A stretch of 64,000 nt of DNA, from positions 2,480,001 to 2,544,000 of the forward strand of contig NZ_KI912270.1 of NCBI RefSeq assembly GCF_000243415.2, read 5' to 3'. The notes beneath the pieces were generated by a model. It searched no databases, was not told the origin of the DNA, and saw only the letters and a program-made list of their open reading frames with translations. Shown here one piece after another: positions 44,240 through 53,033 of this stretch. Source of the DNA: Mycolicibacterium tusciae JS617. Its GTDB lineage: Bacteria; Actinomycetota; Actinomycetes; Mycobacteriales; Mycobacteriaceae. The position numbers were made by a program, and so were the translations under genes. Position 1 is the stretch's first letter; the number at the start of each line of letters is the position of its first letter.

Positions 44240-47122
44240 CTAGTTCCTCAGCAGCAAGGCGCGCACCAGAGGACGCGGCCCGACGGAACGAAGCAGGCCA
44301 CTGGCTGGGCGGGTACGTACCCGTTGCGGCCACCAGAACCAACGTCCTAGTAGCGCCGCGATGGCGGGAGTCATGAACGCACGGACCACCATGGTATCGA
44401 AAAGCAGACCGAGCCCAATGGTCGTGCCGACCTGACCGATGGTGCGTAGGTCGCTCACCATCATCGAACCCATGGTTGCGGCGAACACCAGGCCCGCGGC
44501 GGTCACGACTCTGCCGGTACCGCCCATTGCCCGAATGATGCCCGTATTCAAGCCCGCGCCTATTTCCTCTTTCATTCGTGATACCAACATCAAGTTGTAG
44601 TCAGATCCGACCGCCAGAAGAACAATCACTGACATCGCCACCACAACCCAGTGTATTTGGACACCTAACAGGTGCTGCCAAACGAGAATCGACAAGCCGA
44701 AAGACGCACCCATCGAAATCACCACCGTGCCGACGATGACCAGAGCCGCAACGAAACTTCGCGTCATTATCAGCATGATGATGAAGATGAGGCACAACGC
44801 AGCCACACCCGCAATCAAGAGATCATATGTCGACCCATCCACGAGGTCTTTTACCGTCGCGGCCGTGCCCGCAAGGTAGATGTTGCTGTTTTCCAGGGGT
44901 GTGCCCTTGAGCGCTTCCTCGGCTGCCGTCTTAATTGGGTCAACCCGTTCCATGCCCTCGGGCGTCGCCGGGTCGCTCTTCTGGGAGATCAGCATGCGTG
45001 CAGACTTCCCGTCCGGCGACATGAAAATGTCCATGACGCGCTTGAAGTCCGCGTTTTCAAATATCTCGGGCGGCAAATAGAACGTATCGTCGTTTTTGGC
45101 GGCGTTGAATGCCTTCGCCATGGCCGTCGAATTCTCTTGATCCGACATTGCTCCCATGGTGCCAGACATTGTGCTATGCATCGTGTACATCATGGTCTGC
45201 ATACTCTGCATGATCGAAATCATCTGCGGGAACTGCGCGAGCATCTGGGGCAGAAGTAGATCCAGTTGGTCGAGGTTTTTGACCAGATCTTCCATCTTGA
45301 CGGTTATCTGATCCACACCGTCAAATGCGATGAAAAGTGATCTTAACGACCAGCAAATTGGGATATTGACACAATGCGGTTCCCAATGGAAATAGTTGCG
45401 GATCGGCCGAAAAAAGTCATCGAAGTCGGAAAGTGAGTCCCGCAAATCCTCGGTGGTGTCCTGTAGCTCGTGAGTGACTCCGACCATGCTGTGCGTTGTG
45501 GCCACCATCTGCTGCATGAGTTCGTACATGTGCGTCATGATGCCGATAGTCACGCCCATTTGGTCGGCCTGTTCGAGCATATCGTCCATTCGCTGCATCT
45601 GGAACGGCAGATTCAGCAGCTGGCTGCCACTTGCAGAGCTAATCATGAATGGTATGGTCGTCCGCGCGATCTGCGTGCCTTCGGGCCGGGTGACGGATTG
45701 CACGGTGGCAATACCCGGAACAGCGAATACGGCTTTCGCCAATTTATTCAAAACGAGCATATCTGCCGGGTTACGCAGGTCATGATCGCTCTGAACCACC
45801 AACAGATCCGGTACGGTTAGCTTCGACTCCGGAAAATGACGCTCCGCGGCCGCATAACCGAGGTTGGCGGGGATGTCTTGCGGAATATACTTCTGGTCGT
45901 TGTAACTCGGATGGTATCCCGGCAAGGTCAACAACCCGATGAGTGAAATTGCCAGGGTCGCGGCAAGAATAGGTACCGGCCAGCGCACGGTTGCCGTTCC
46001 TATGCGCTGCCATCCATGCGACTTGATACGCCGCCGTTTGGGATCGAACATACCGAAACGACCGCCAGCAGCCATAATGGCGGGAACCAGAGTAAGGGCG
46101 ACTGCGACGGCGACCAATATCCCGATGGCACCCGGGACGCCCAGAGGCTGGAAATACGGCAATCGAGTGAAATAGAGACATGCGATGGCTCCAGCGATCG
46201 TGACACCGGAGGCCAAGACAACCTTCGCGACCCCGCGATAGGTGGTGTAGTAGGCCTTTTCCCGGTCCTCACCAGCCTGGCGAGCCTCTTGATACCGTCC
46301 GACGAAAAATATCCCGTAATCGGTTCCCGCCGCGATACCTACCGAGACCAACAGATTGACCACGAAGGTGGTAAGTCCAACCAGCCCATGCAGGCCGAGA
46401 AACGCGACGATTCCGCGGGCAACCTGAAGCTCAATGAGCACGGTCAGCAATATGACGATTGTGGTGATGAACGACCGGAAGACGATCAGCAACATCAGGA
46501 AGATCACTGCGAATGTGACCACTGTGATGAGGAGGATTGTGTTATTGCCGCTGGCGCCCATATCGGCGATGATCGCGCCGGGGCCAGTGACAAACGCCTC
46601 GACTCCGGGGGGCGCTTGCGTCTGCTTGATGATCTGCTGGACGGCGACTACCGAGGCGACCCCTTCGGCGGAACCCGGGGCGCCGACGAGAGCGACCTGT
46701 ACATAGACGGCCTTTCCGTCGGCGCTTTGCGCGGCGGCGGCGGTGAGGGGATCGCCCCAGAAATCCTCGACGTGCTTGACGTGTGCCGGATCGGCGTTCA
46801 GCTTACGAACCAGCTCGTCGTAGTAATCATGAGCGTCGCCGCCAAGAGCCTGCTGACCCTCCAATACAAGCACTGCCATGTTGCCGCTGCCGGAATCCGA
46901 GAAAGCTTCACCCATCCGCTCGGCGGCCTTGGTGGACGGCGCATCTGCGGCGATGAGCGGCACCGAATGCTCTCTCTCGACTACTTCGAGAGACGGAACG
47001 AAGAGAGTCAGGACGACCGTCAGGCCCACCCACAACAGGATGATCGGGATCGCAAGTCGATGGATCCATCGCGCAGCGAACGGCCTCACGTCTCGCTCCT
47101 CGGCCGAATGTGCGGTGCTCAT
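44240..47122 (-). CDS. MmpL-family lipid transporter (first of tandem pair)
   Basis: A 960-residue RND transporter. The start at ATG 47122 overlaps the mmpS stop (ATGA), which decides it over upstream frames. [17 protein letters not shown] (about 268) and [15 protein letters not shown] (about 841) hold the paired Asp-Tyr residues. The coiled periplasmic insert ([19 protein letters not shown] to [15 protein letters not shown]) is strongly helical. It is coupled to mmpS and followed by the second mmpL. The role is transport of a glycolipid across the inner membrane, with MmpS as partner; the lipid is not identified by sequence. Confidence 0.93.
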   Translation of the reverse strand: MSTAHSAEERDVRPFAARWIHRLAIPIILLWVGLTVVLTLFVPSLEVVEREHSVPLIAADAPSTKAAERMGEAFSDSGSGNMAVLVLEGQQALGGDAHDYYDELVRKLNADPAHVKHVEDFWGDPLTAAAAQSADGKAVYVQVALVGAPGSAEGVASVVAVQQIIKQTQAPPGVEAFVTGPGAIIADMGASGNNTILLITVVTFAVIFLMLLIVFRSFITTIVILLTVLIELQVARGIVAFLGLHGLVGLTTFVVNLLVSVGIAAGTDYGIFFVGRYQEARQAGEDREKAYYTTYRGVAKVVLASGVTIAGAIACLYFTRLPYFQPLGVPGAIGILVAVAVALTLVPAIMAAGGRFGMFDPKRRRIKSHGWQRIGTATVRWPVPILAATLAISLIGLLTLPGYHPSYNDQKYIPQDIPANLGYAAAERHFPESKLTVPDLLVVQSDHDLRNPADMLVLNKLAKAVFAVPGIATVQSVTRPEGTQIARTTIPFMISSASGSQLLNLPFQMQRMDDMLEQADQMGVTIGIMTHMYELMQQMVATTHSMVGVTHELQDTTEDLRDSLSDFDDFFRPIRNYFHWEPHCVNIPICWSLRSLFIAFDGVDQITVKMEDLVKNLDQLDLLLPQMLAQFPQMISIMQSMQTMMYTMHSTMSGTMGAMSDQENSTAMAKAFNAAKNDDTFYLPPEIFENADFKRVMDIFMSPDGKSARMLISQKSDPATPEGMERVDPIKTAAEEALKGTPLENSNIYLAGTAATVKDLVDGSTYDLLIAGVAALCLIFIIMLIMTRSFVAALVIVGTVVISMGASFGLSILVWQHLLGVQIHWVVVAMSVIVLLAVGSDYNLMLVSRMKEEIGAGLNTGIIRAMGGTGRVVTAAGLVFAATMGSMMVSDLRTIGQVGTTIGLGLLFDTMVVRAFMTPAIAALLGRWFWWPQRVRTRPASGLLRSVGPRPLVRALLLRN

Positions 47123-47553
47123 GGGGCCGTCAGACTGCATGAGGTAAAGGCCCTGAAGTTGTCTTTGATCCTCTCGGACCTTACCTGTTTGTTCACGAGG
47201 ATTCGGCAACCGATGTTGTCGGTATCACCTTGCGCCATCACGTTCCCCTGGGCCGTCGAGTCCGTGATGGGAAAATCCAACGACCAGGGCAAGGGTGCGC
47301 TCTCTATGAATATGGGGTTCGAGTTGGCGTCGAAGTAGCTGATGCTTGCGACTGTGCCCGGTGGTCCGAACACCTCATACGTCATGTGCTTGGGGTTGTA
47401 CGACTTGTTGTCCGCGGACTGAGTGTCGGAGTACACAGGGCGGTCATCGGATCCGAAGATGCCGTGCAGCCGCGCGACGGTGAATGCCCCGGCAACGGCG
47501 ACCACCAGAACGACCAGCGGAATCCATATCCGCTTCAAAACCCCGAGAATCAC
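47119..47553 (-). CDS. MmpS-family membrane protein
   Basis: A 144-residue protein starting at GTG 47553, preceded by GGTGGGGG. A single N-terminal helix ([20 protein letters not shown]) is followed by a periplasmic domain with [30 protein letters not shown] and [12 protein letters not shown], the conserved MmpS pattern including the Cys residue pair. MmpS proteins are accessory partners of MmpL transporters. Translation is coupled to the first mmpL by ATGA overlap. It heads the mmpS-mmpL-mmpL operon. Confidence 0.92.
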   Translation of the reverse strand: MILGVLKRIWIPLVVLVVAVAGAFTVARLHGIFGSDDRPVYSDTQSADNKSYNPKHMTYEVFGPPGTVASISYFDANSNPIFIESAPLPWSLDFPITDSTAQGNVMAQGDTDNIGCRILVNKQVRSERIKDNFRAFTSCSLTAP

Positions 47554-48150
47554 TGACCCCCACCTATCTCGATGCCAGCCACCGTGTCGGCGACCATGCA
47601 ACTACACATCGGCCGCGCCCCGCAACAAATGATGTCTTGTACGCGGTGACATCGTCAGCTGGCCGTGCGACGTTACCGCAAACATTGCGGGCTCCAACGA
47701 GCGACAACTGATCCCGACGAGTAAACCATGCCGCCTGCCTCCGTATTTGGCCCGTTCTCAACGTGATATGGGATCGCAACGCAGATCGCGTGTCCAGGGG
47801 CACGGTACGGATATTCCGCGCCCCCCCGCAAATCAGTTCGGTCAGTTAACCTCAGGTGACGGTGAAGCTCACTGTTCAGGCCCCTAAGTCGCCCGCCAGG
47901 TCACCACGGTAACTCTGGAAGCCGCTTCACGCTTGCCATCTATAGGGCCGAAGATGACAAGACCATGACAAACCCCAGGCTTGGGGCTGTAACGCGACGC
48001 AGCGTTCGGCCGATGGGGATAGTGCGGATCGGCGAGGTTTGAAGCTGCTGAGATGATGGTAGCCGAGCACGCGGTAGACAAACTCAGCACAAACGTTCTG
48101 AACTGGGCTTTTGGCGCTTGGTACGAATCGGATAGGGACGGAGTCCACAC
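47554..48150. other. Intergenic region, no gene seen
   Basis: About 600 bases between mmpS and the hemophore-like gene, transcribed divergently. Short frames on both strands have no domain content. It should hold the mmpS operon promoter and the hemophore-like gene promoter. A run of seven C residues occurs near 47821; no operator was recognised. Confidence 0.45.
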
Positions 48151-48489
48151 ATGATGAGATTGATGTTGACCAGACTGGCTGCCGGTGTTGGCGGTTTGGC
48201 ATTGTCGGTGACTGCTGCGGCCGGAGTTGCATCCGCCCAGCCCAATATCGATGCGATGGTCAATTCGACGTGCACCTACGACCAGGCGATCGCGGCAGTC
48301 AACGCGGAGAATCCGACGGCCGCCAAGTACCTCAACGCGTCGCCGGCGAATCTGGAATTTGTGCGTGTGTTCCTCAGTTCCTCGGCGGATCAACGTGTAT
48401 CGCTGCTCAACCAGGTCAAGAACAACCCAGGGATCGATCAGGCCATTCCGGTGTTCTCGCAGATGATGACCAGCTGCGTCAACTACTGA
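48151..48489 (+). CDS. Secreted hemophore-related protein (Rv0203/Rv1174c family)
   Basis: A 112-residue protein with a clear signal peptide: basic MMRLMLTRLAAG, hydrophobic GLALSVTAAAGV, and cleavage near ASAQP. The mature part has two Cys (in STCTYDQAIAAV and at the end, MTSCVNY) and the pattern TAAKYLNASPANLEFVRVFLSSS, as in small mycobacterial hemophore-related proteins. Members bind haem or are of unknown function. A second ATG lies at 48154. A strong hairpin terminator follows the stop, so it is a single-gene transcript. It is unlikely to belong to the glycolipid pathway. Confidence 0.85.
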   Translation: MMRLMLTRLAAGVGGLALSVTAAAGVASAQPNIDAMVNSTCTYDQAIAAVNAENPTAAKYLNASPANLEFVRVFLSSSADQRVSLLNQVKNNPGIDQAIPVFSQMMTSCVNY

Positions 48490-48495
48490 GCACAA

Positions 48496-48531
48496 CATGC
48501 GGACATCCTCGTCACCGAGGGTGTCCGCATG
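48496..48531 (+). terminator. Strong hairpin, putative intrinsic terminator
   Basis: CATGCGGACATCCTCG, a TCAC loop, then CGAGGGTGTCCGCATG form a 16-bp stem with one G-T type mismatch, six bases after the hemophore stop codon. It is followed by CTTGTTGG, not a long U run, as is common for mycobacterial terminators. Being symmetric, it could act on both strands. Confidence 0.8.
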
Positions 48532-48544
48532 CTTGTTGGGGCAT

Positions 48545-48868
48545 GTAACCGGTGACACCACAAGCGGTCAGGCCAGAAGGCATACACGCTGGATTCGGGC
48601 CGGGTCCGCAGGGCTTGACTAGGGTCCATGCTCGCGCGCGCGATCGTGGCGCCTCTCGATCAACCGCGCGGTTTCGGCCACCATGGCTGCCGTCGTGAAA
48701 CCGGTCAGCGCTCGCCGTAGCGCCAACTCCTCTGTAGTCGAACGTGATGACGCGGTAACCAGCTGCACCGAATGCTCGCACCTGGTGGAGATCTCACGTG
48801 CTGTCCGACAAGGCCCTTGGCGGCAATAAACAACACCGGCTCTCCGTCGCCTCGGTCGGGAAGGCCAA
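48545..48868 (-). pseudogene. Decayed alpha/beta-hydrolase, main fragment
   Basis: On the minus strand pieces of an alpha/beta-hydrolase can be read in changing frames: DRGDGEPVLFIAA, then VRAFGAAGYRVITFDYRGVGA, then GFTTAAMVAETARLIE. These match the start of mycobacterial alpha/beta-hydrolases (oxyanion strand, TFD-x-RG-x-G, and TTAxMVAD helix). At least two frameshifts and the missing nucleophile region show it is dead. Element B is inserted at its 5' side. Limits are approximate. Confidence 0.65.
48861..48868. repeat. Target-site duplication, left copy (IS256-family element B)
   Basis: AAGGCCAA, repeated exactly at 50343-50350 and directly adjoining the left inverted repeat. Confidence 0.9.
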
Positions 48869-50342
48869 GAGGTTGTCCCGGTCTTCGTGGAATTTGAGGT
48901 GGCGGTCCCTCACCTGATGCCCGCCAGATGGTAGGTCTTCGGGTGAACGACCAAGTACACCTCGAAGAAGGAGTAAGGGACCGCCATGAAGACCGTACCT
49001 ACTGTTCGCCTCGCTGACACGACCGACGCCGCCGGGTTGCCTGAGCTGCCGGAGGAGATCCGGCTGGCGATGACCAGCATCGCCGGGGCGGCCCGGGAGG
49101 GGTTGTTGGCGATGAGCGTGGCCGCCGGGATGGCGGTGATGCAGACGATGTTTGAGGCCGAGATCGCCGCGGCGTGCGGGCCGAAGGGCAAGCACGACGC
49201 TGACCGGATTTCGGTGCGCCACGGCAGTGGGAAGGGGTCGGTGACCCTTGGTGGTCGGCGGGTGCCGGTGGCCCGGCCGCGGGCACGCACTCTGGATGGG
49301 AGCGAGGTGGCGCTGAGCACCTATGCGCACTTCGCCGCCGATGACCTGCTGACCCAGGTGGTGATGGAGCGGATGCTGGCCGGGGTGGCCACCCGCCGGC
49401 ACGCCCGCACTGCGGAGCCGGTGGGCGCCCAGGTCGGCGAGGAGGCGAAATCGACTAGCCGCTCGGCGATTTCGCGCCGATTCGTGCGCCAGACCGAGAC
49501 CGCGCTGGGCGAGCTGATGAGCCGCGACTTGAGCGAGCTGGACATCAAGGTGCTCATGTTGGATGGGGAGCACATGGCCCAGCGGTGCGTGGTGGTCGCG
49601 CTGGCGATCACCGCCGACGGAACGAAGGTCCCGGTCGGGCTGTGGGACGGCTCCACGGAGAACAAGACCGTGGTCCGCTCGCTGCTGGCCGACCTGGTCG
49701 AGCGCGGCCTGGCCATCGACGATGGGCTGCTGGTCGTCTGCGACGGCGCCAAGGCGCTGTCCGCGGCGGTGCGTGAGGTGTTCGGCGCCAAGGCCCTCAT
49801 CCAAAGATGTACCTTGCACAAGCGGAGAAATGTCGCTGATCATCTGCCCGACAAGGACAAGGCCTGGGTGGACACCAAGTTGGTCAAGGCCTTCGCCCAC
49901 CCTGACCCAGACACCGGGTTGCGCAACGCGAAAAGCCTTGCCGGGCAACTTGGTAAGAACTATCCCAGTGCGGCCGCCAGCCTGCGCGAGGGGCTGGAGG
50001 AAATGTTCACTGTCGCCCGCCTCGGCATCGACGGCCGCCTCGCCAAGACGTTGACCACGTCCAATCCGGTCGAGTCGATGATCTCCATCGCCCGGACCAC
50101 CAATCGCAACGTCACCCGCTGGCGCGACGGGCAGATGGTGCTGCGCTGGACCGCGGCCGGCATGCTCAACGCCGAACGATCCTTCCGTCGCATCAAGGGC
50201 CACAAGCAGATGCCCCAGCTCGTCGACGCCCTGCGCCGACACGCTCACCCCGACACCGGCGCCGACACCAAATCTGTCGGTGCCGCCGCCTAGAGTTCAT
50301 CGTGGATCGTCACCCAAATTCCACGCGACTCGGGACATGCTC
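48869..50342 (+). mobile_element. IS256-family insertion sequence, copy B (1474 bp)
   Basis: The left end GAGGTTGTCCCGG... is complementary to the right end (complement GAGCATGTCCCGA...), and both share a GTGGAATTTG block 20-30 bases inside. Flanked by an exact 8-bp duplication AAGGCCAA. It carries one intact transposase. The first ~12 bases resemble element A, so both belong to one IS256 subgroup, but the rest differs. Inserted in a decayed hydrolase gene. Confidence 0.93.
48986..50293 (+). CDS. IS256-family transposase (copy B)
   Basis: A 435-residue mutator-type transposase. The ATG has GGAGTAAGGG upstream. Catalytic residues are D193 in LMLDGEHM, D253 in VCDGAKALS and E363 in NPVESMIS, with the CTLHKRRNVADHLPDKD block before the last. 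The C-terminus VTRWRDGQMVLRWTAAGML matches the copy A enzyme, while the remainder is moderately diverged. Intact, and probably functional. Confidence 0.95.
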   Translation: MKTVPTVRLADTTDAAGLPELPEEIRLAMTSIAGAAREGLLAMSVAAGMAVMQTMFEAEIAAACGPKGKHDADRISVRHGSGKGSVTLGGRRVPVARPRARTLDGSEVALSTYAHFAADDLLTQVVMERMLAGVATRRHARTAEPVGAQVGEEAKSTSRSAISRRFVRQTETALGELMSRDLSELDIKVLMLDGEHMAQRCVVVALAITADGTKVPVGLWDGSTENKTVVRSLLADLVERGLAIDDGLLVVCDGAKALSAAVREVFGAKALIQRCTLHKRRNVADHLPDKDKAWVDTKLVKAFAHPDPDTGLRNAKSLAGQLGKNYPSAAASLREGLEEMFTVARLGIDGRLAKTLTTSNPVESMISIARTTNRNVTRWRDGQMVLRWTAAGMLNAERSFRRIKGHKQMPQLVDALRRHAHPDTGADTKSVGAAA

Positions 50343-50350
50343 AAGGCCAA
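50343..50350. repeat. Target-site duplication, right copy (IS256-family element B)
   Basis: AAGGCCAA, identical to 48861-48868 and directly following the right inverted repeat. Confidence 0.9.
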
Positions 50351-50405
50351 ATTCACCACGATTGGGACACTACTCCCGACAGCAAACTCCCGTGGAGCGT
50401 GCCCC

Positions 50406-50419
50406 GGGGGTTAACCCCC
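50406..50419. promoter_or_regulatory. Palindrome 1 upstream of the two-component operon
   Basis: GGGGGTTAACCCCC is a perfect 14-bp palindrome, 16 bp if the outer C and G are counted. The same 14 bases recur at 50548-50561, 142 bases on. Both lie in the ~300-base space before the sensor-kinase gene, so they are candidate operator sites for its response regulator or another dimeric factor. Confidence 0.6.
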
Positions 50420-50547
50420 GCAAAAAATTCTGGCAAACCCCTGGATAATCACCGAAGAAATTCCAGTTCTGCGCGGTTTGTGGTGGAGCGGCCGGCTATG
50501 AGTTGAAGCGGCAGGTGAGGCGCAGTGAGCTCGCAGAATCCGCACCC

Positions 50548-50561
50548 GGGGGTTAACCCCC
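50548..50561. promoter_or_regulatory. Palindrome 2 upstream of the two-component operon
   Basis: Second exact copy of GGGGGTTAACCCCC, about 95 bases ahead of the kinase start. The distance between the copies (142 bases, about 13.5 helical turns) would allow a looped complex but not on exactly the same face. Confidence 0.6.
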
Positions 50562-50655
50562 ATTCACTCGTCCGGTAAACGCAGTGTTGTTCCGCCACCG
50601 GGGTCCGTACGTTAAGCGCATGGTCGCAGTCGCGGATATACGAGAGGCTGAGCCG

Positions 50656-51918
50656 ATGACGCCTAACACGACTACGCTGCCCACGCGCCGTCGCATCGGC
50701 TTCGGCCCCAGTGCATCAATGATCGCCGGTGCGGCGATCGCCGTGGTGTGGCTGTGGGTGCCGCTCATGATCGTGGTCGTAGGAATCTCGGCAATCCCGA
50801 CGCTCATCGGACCTCTGGTCGCCCTCGTCGTGCTCGTCTATCTGATGCGCGGCGTGGAATGGCTCGAGCGTCTGCGTAGCGAGGCCGTCTTCGGCATGGG
50901 TATACCGGTCCCACCCCGGAAAATGTCGGACTACACCGGCCTCGCCGGCTGGATTGACCAATTGTGGCTCGACCTGAACAGTGCCCGGTTCTGGAAGGGC
51001 TGCACACACCATTTTCTTCGGATGGTCTACGACTTGGCAGCAGGTGGCCTCGCGTTTCTTCTGCTGGCCTTCGCGTTATTGGCCCCGGCCGGGGCGATCG
51101 CCGTAAGTCGCAGCGGCCCCGGCGCCGGAGTGACCTTTCTTCCGCCGGTATTAGCGTGGCCGCTGGCCGTGGTCGCATTCGTGGTCGCCGTCGCAATCGT
51201 GGTGTTCGCACCCAGTCTCGATGCGAAGATCGACCGCTGGTTTCTGGAACCCTCGCCGACCGCTGTGCTGCAGCACGAGGTAAACGCGCTCGCCCACGCG
51301 CGGCTCGGAGCAGTGACTTCGGCACAAACCGAGCGAAACCGCATCGAACGCGACCTACACGACAGTGTGCAGCCTCGGCTCGTGTCGCTAGCGATGACAA
51401 TCGGCCTTGCCCAAACCAAGCTCGACACCGATCCTTCGACTGCCCGGGCTCTAATCACTGAGGCCCACGAAGATGCAAAAACCGCGCTGGTGGAACTGCG
51501 CAACGTCGTGCGTGGTATCGCGCCGACCATCCTCTCCGACCGCGGCCTGGATGCGGCGCTCTCATCGATGACGCAGCGCGCTGCAGTCTCCACAGCGTTG
51601 AACATCGACCTGCCCCGGCGGATCCGTCACGAGACCGAATCAGTCGCGTACTTCGTCGTCGCTGAGGCGCTCACCAATGTTGCCAAGCACGCACAGGCAT
51701 CGCGTGCGGTCGTTACGGTCCGACTCGATCAGGCCGATAGCACGCTCCACGTCTCGGTATTCGACGACGGTTGCGGCGGCGCGCAGATTTCCGACAGCGA
51801 AACCGCCACCGGCCTGCGAGGCCTGGCCGAGCGGGTGCGTGCCGCCCGCGGCACGTTCACAGTATCCAGTCCTTTGACCGGGTCCACGACTGTCACCGCG
51901 GTGCTGCCGTGCGGATAG
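50656..51918 (+). CDS. Membrane-bound NarL-type sensor histidine kinase
   Basis: A 420-residue protein from ATG 50656, which has CGAGAGG eight bases upstream; earlier in-frame starts at 50584 and 50622 are possible. The N-terminal half has about four hydrophobic helices in two pairs (residues ~22-60 and ~125-185). The HisKA_3 dimerisation helix is AQTERNRIERDLHDSVQPRL, with phospho-acceptor H235. The HATPase domain shows VAEALTNVAKHAQAS (N box) and DDGCGGA (G1). The gene overlaps the regulator by ten bases. Its short extracellular loops suggest membrane or envelope sensing, as in LiaS/VraS-type kinases. Confidence 0.9.
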   Translation: MTPNTTTLPTRRRIGFGPSASMIAGAAIAVVWLWVPLMIVVVGISAIPTLIGPLVALVVLVYLMRGVEWLERLRSEAVFGMGIPVPPRKMSDYTGLAGWIDQLWLDLNSARFWKGCTHHFLRMVYDLAAGGLAFLLLAFALLAPAGAIAVSRSGPGAGVTFLPPVLAWPLAVVAFVVAVAIVVFAPSLDAKIDRWFLEPSPTAVLQHEVNALAHARLGAVTSAQTERNRIERDLHDSVQPRLVSLAMTIGLAQTKLDTDPSTARALITEAHEDAKTALVELRNVVRGIAPTILSDRGLDAALSSMTQRAAVSTALNIDLPRRIRHETESVAYFVVAEALTNVAKHAQASRAVVTVRLDQADSTLHVSVFDDGCGGAQISDSETATGLRGLAERVRAARGTFTVSSPLTGSTTVTAVLPCG

Positions 51919-52553
51919 TGATCGCCGAGGACTCGGCGCTTCTCCGGGCGGGCATCGAACGCATCCTGACCGATGCAGGCCACGACGTTGTCGGCAGCGT
52001 GCCGGACGCGTCAAATCTGCTGCGCTTGGTCGACGACACCCGTCCTGATCTGGTGATCGTCGATGTCAGGATGCCGCCGACGTTCACCGACGAGGGAATC
52101 CGCTGCGCGGCGCTGCTGCGCAGCCAGAATCCCGAATCGCCCGTCCTGGTGTTGTCGCACTACGTCGAAGAGCGCTACGCCTCCGATTTGATCACCTCGG
52201 ACACCCGCGGCTTCGGATACCTGCTCAAGGACCGCGTCGCCGACGTACCGGCATTCCTGGACGCAGTCACGGTTGTCGGCAGCGGCGGGACCCTGCTGGA
52301 CCCCGAGGTTGTCTCCCAGATTCTCGCGCGATCGCATCGCCGCAGCGCACTCGATCAGCTCACCCCCCGCGAAATAGAGGTATTGCAGCTGATGGCCGAA
52401 GGCAGGACCAACTCGGCGATCGCCGCGACGCTGCACATGTCGACCGGTTCCGCCGAGAAACACATCGCCTCCATCTTCGCGAAATTGGCGCTGATCCAAG
52501 ACGACACCGAGAACCGCCGTGTCCTTGCCGTTCTGCGCTACCTCGAGTCGTAG
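51909..52553 (+). CDS. NarL/LuxR-family response regulator
   Basis: A 214-residue protein from GTG 51909, inside the end of the kinase gene. The receiver domain starts VRIVIAEDSALLRAGIERIL, with acidic pocket ED, phospho-acceptor D52 (IVDVRMPP), the Ser/Thr of VLVLSHY and the Lys of YLLKDRV. The HTH_LuxR domain is LTPREIEVLQLMAEGRTNSAIAATL with recognition helix around STGSAEKHI. It should bind DNA as a dimer, and the paired palindromes upstream of the kinase are the obvious autoregulatory candidates. Confidence 0.93.
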   Translation: MRIVIAEDSALLRAGIERILTDAGHDVVGSVPDASNLLRLVDDTRPDLVIVDVRMPPTFTDEGIRCAALLRSQNPESPVLVLSHYVEERYASDLITSDTRGFGYLLKDRVADVPAFLDAVTVVGSGGTLLDPEVVSQILARSHRRSALDQLTPREIEVLQLMAEGRTNSAIAATLHMSTGSAEKHIASIFAKLALIQDDTENRRVLAVLRYLES

Positions 52554-52571
52554 TCGAAAGGAATGCAACTC

Positions 52572-53033
52572 ATGAATATGAATAGTGACCGAGAAATCAT
52601 CGAGGGCGCCTTGGCACTCATCGAGATCGAGAATGGATGGACCCAGGGCGCCTACTGGCGCGACGCCGACGGCTATCAGGTGCTGCCCGCCGCGGACTCC
52701 CCGAGCGGATGGGTGCGGTTGCGCACCGAGCACGTCGGCGCGGGAGGGTACCGGACGCGTGCCGAAGCCGGTACGAAACCGTGCAGCTTCTGCCTGCAGG
52801 GAGCGCTGCGCGCGTCAGCCGATGGATGGCGCTTCGGACAGCCCGGGGTGGCACACGAGCAGGTCGATCGGCTGGAGAGCCTAGTGCTGCAGTTCGCGAA
52901 TTCCGCGGCAGCGCCGGGCTGGGCCAGCTTGCCCGCCTTCAACGACGACGCGCGTACCACCCAGGCCGACGCAGTGCTAGCGCTCAAGCGCGCCGCCGCG
53001 CATTTCGAGGCGCAGGAGCACGAACAGCCGTGA
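52572..53033 (+). CDS. DUF6197-like small protein of unknown function
   Basis: About 153 residues; ATG 52572 lies nine bases after AAAGGA and is preferred to ATG 52563. It has GALALIEIENGWTQGAYWRD near the start and LPAFNDDARTTQADAVLALKRAA at the end, the pattern of actinobacterial DUF6197 proteins (W-TQGA, then N-D-R-T). Two cysteines occur in CSFCLQGAL. No signal peptide or helix. It is downstream of the two-component genes by 18 bases and overlaps the next gene by GTGA, so it is a member of that operon. The function is unknown. Confidence 0.65.
   Translation: MNMNSDREIIEGALALIEIENGWTQGAYWRDADGYQVLPAADSPSGWVRLRTEHVGAGGYRTRAEAGTKPCSFCLQGALRASADGWRFGQPGVAHEQVDRLESLVLQFANSAAAPGWASLPAFNDDARTTQADAVLALKRAAAHFEAQEHEQP

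Noticed and set aside
46016..47338. 440-codon plus-strand frame opposite mmpL/mmpS
   Set aside because: Asp/Arg/Gly-rich antisense shadow running across two real genes and their overlap.
47884..48561. 225-codon minus-strand frame opposite the hemophore-like gene
   Set aside because: The plus strand has a clear signal peptide protein and a terminator; the minus frame has no motif and would run through that hairpin.
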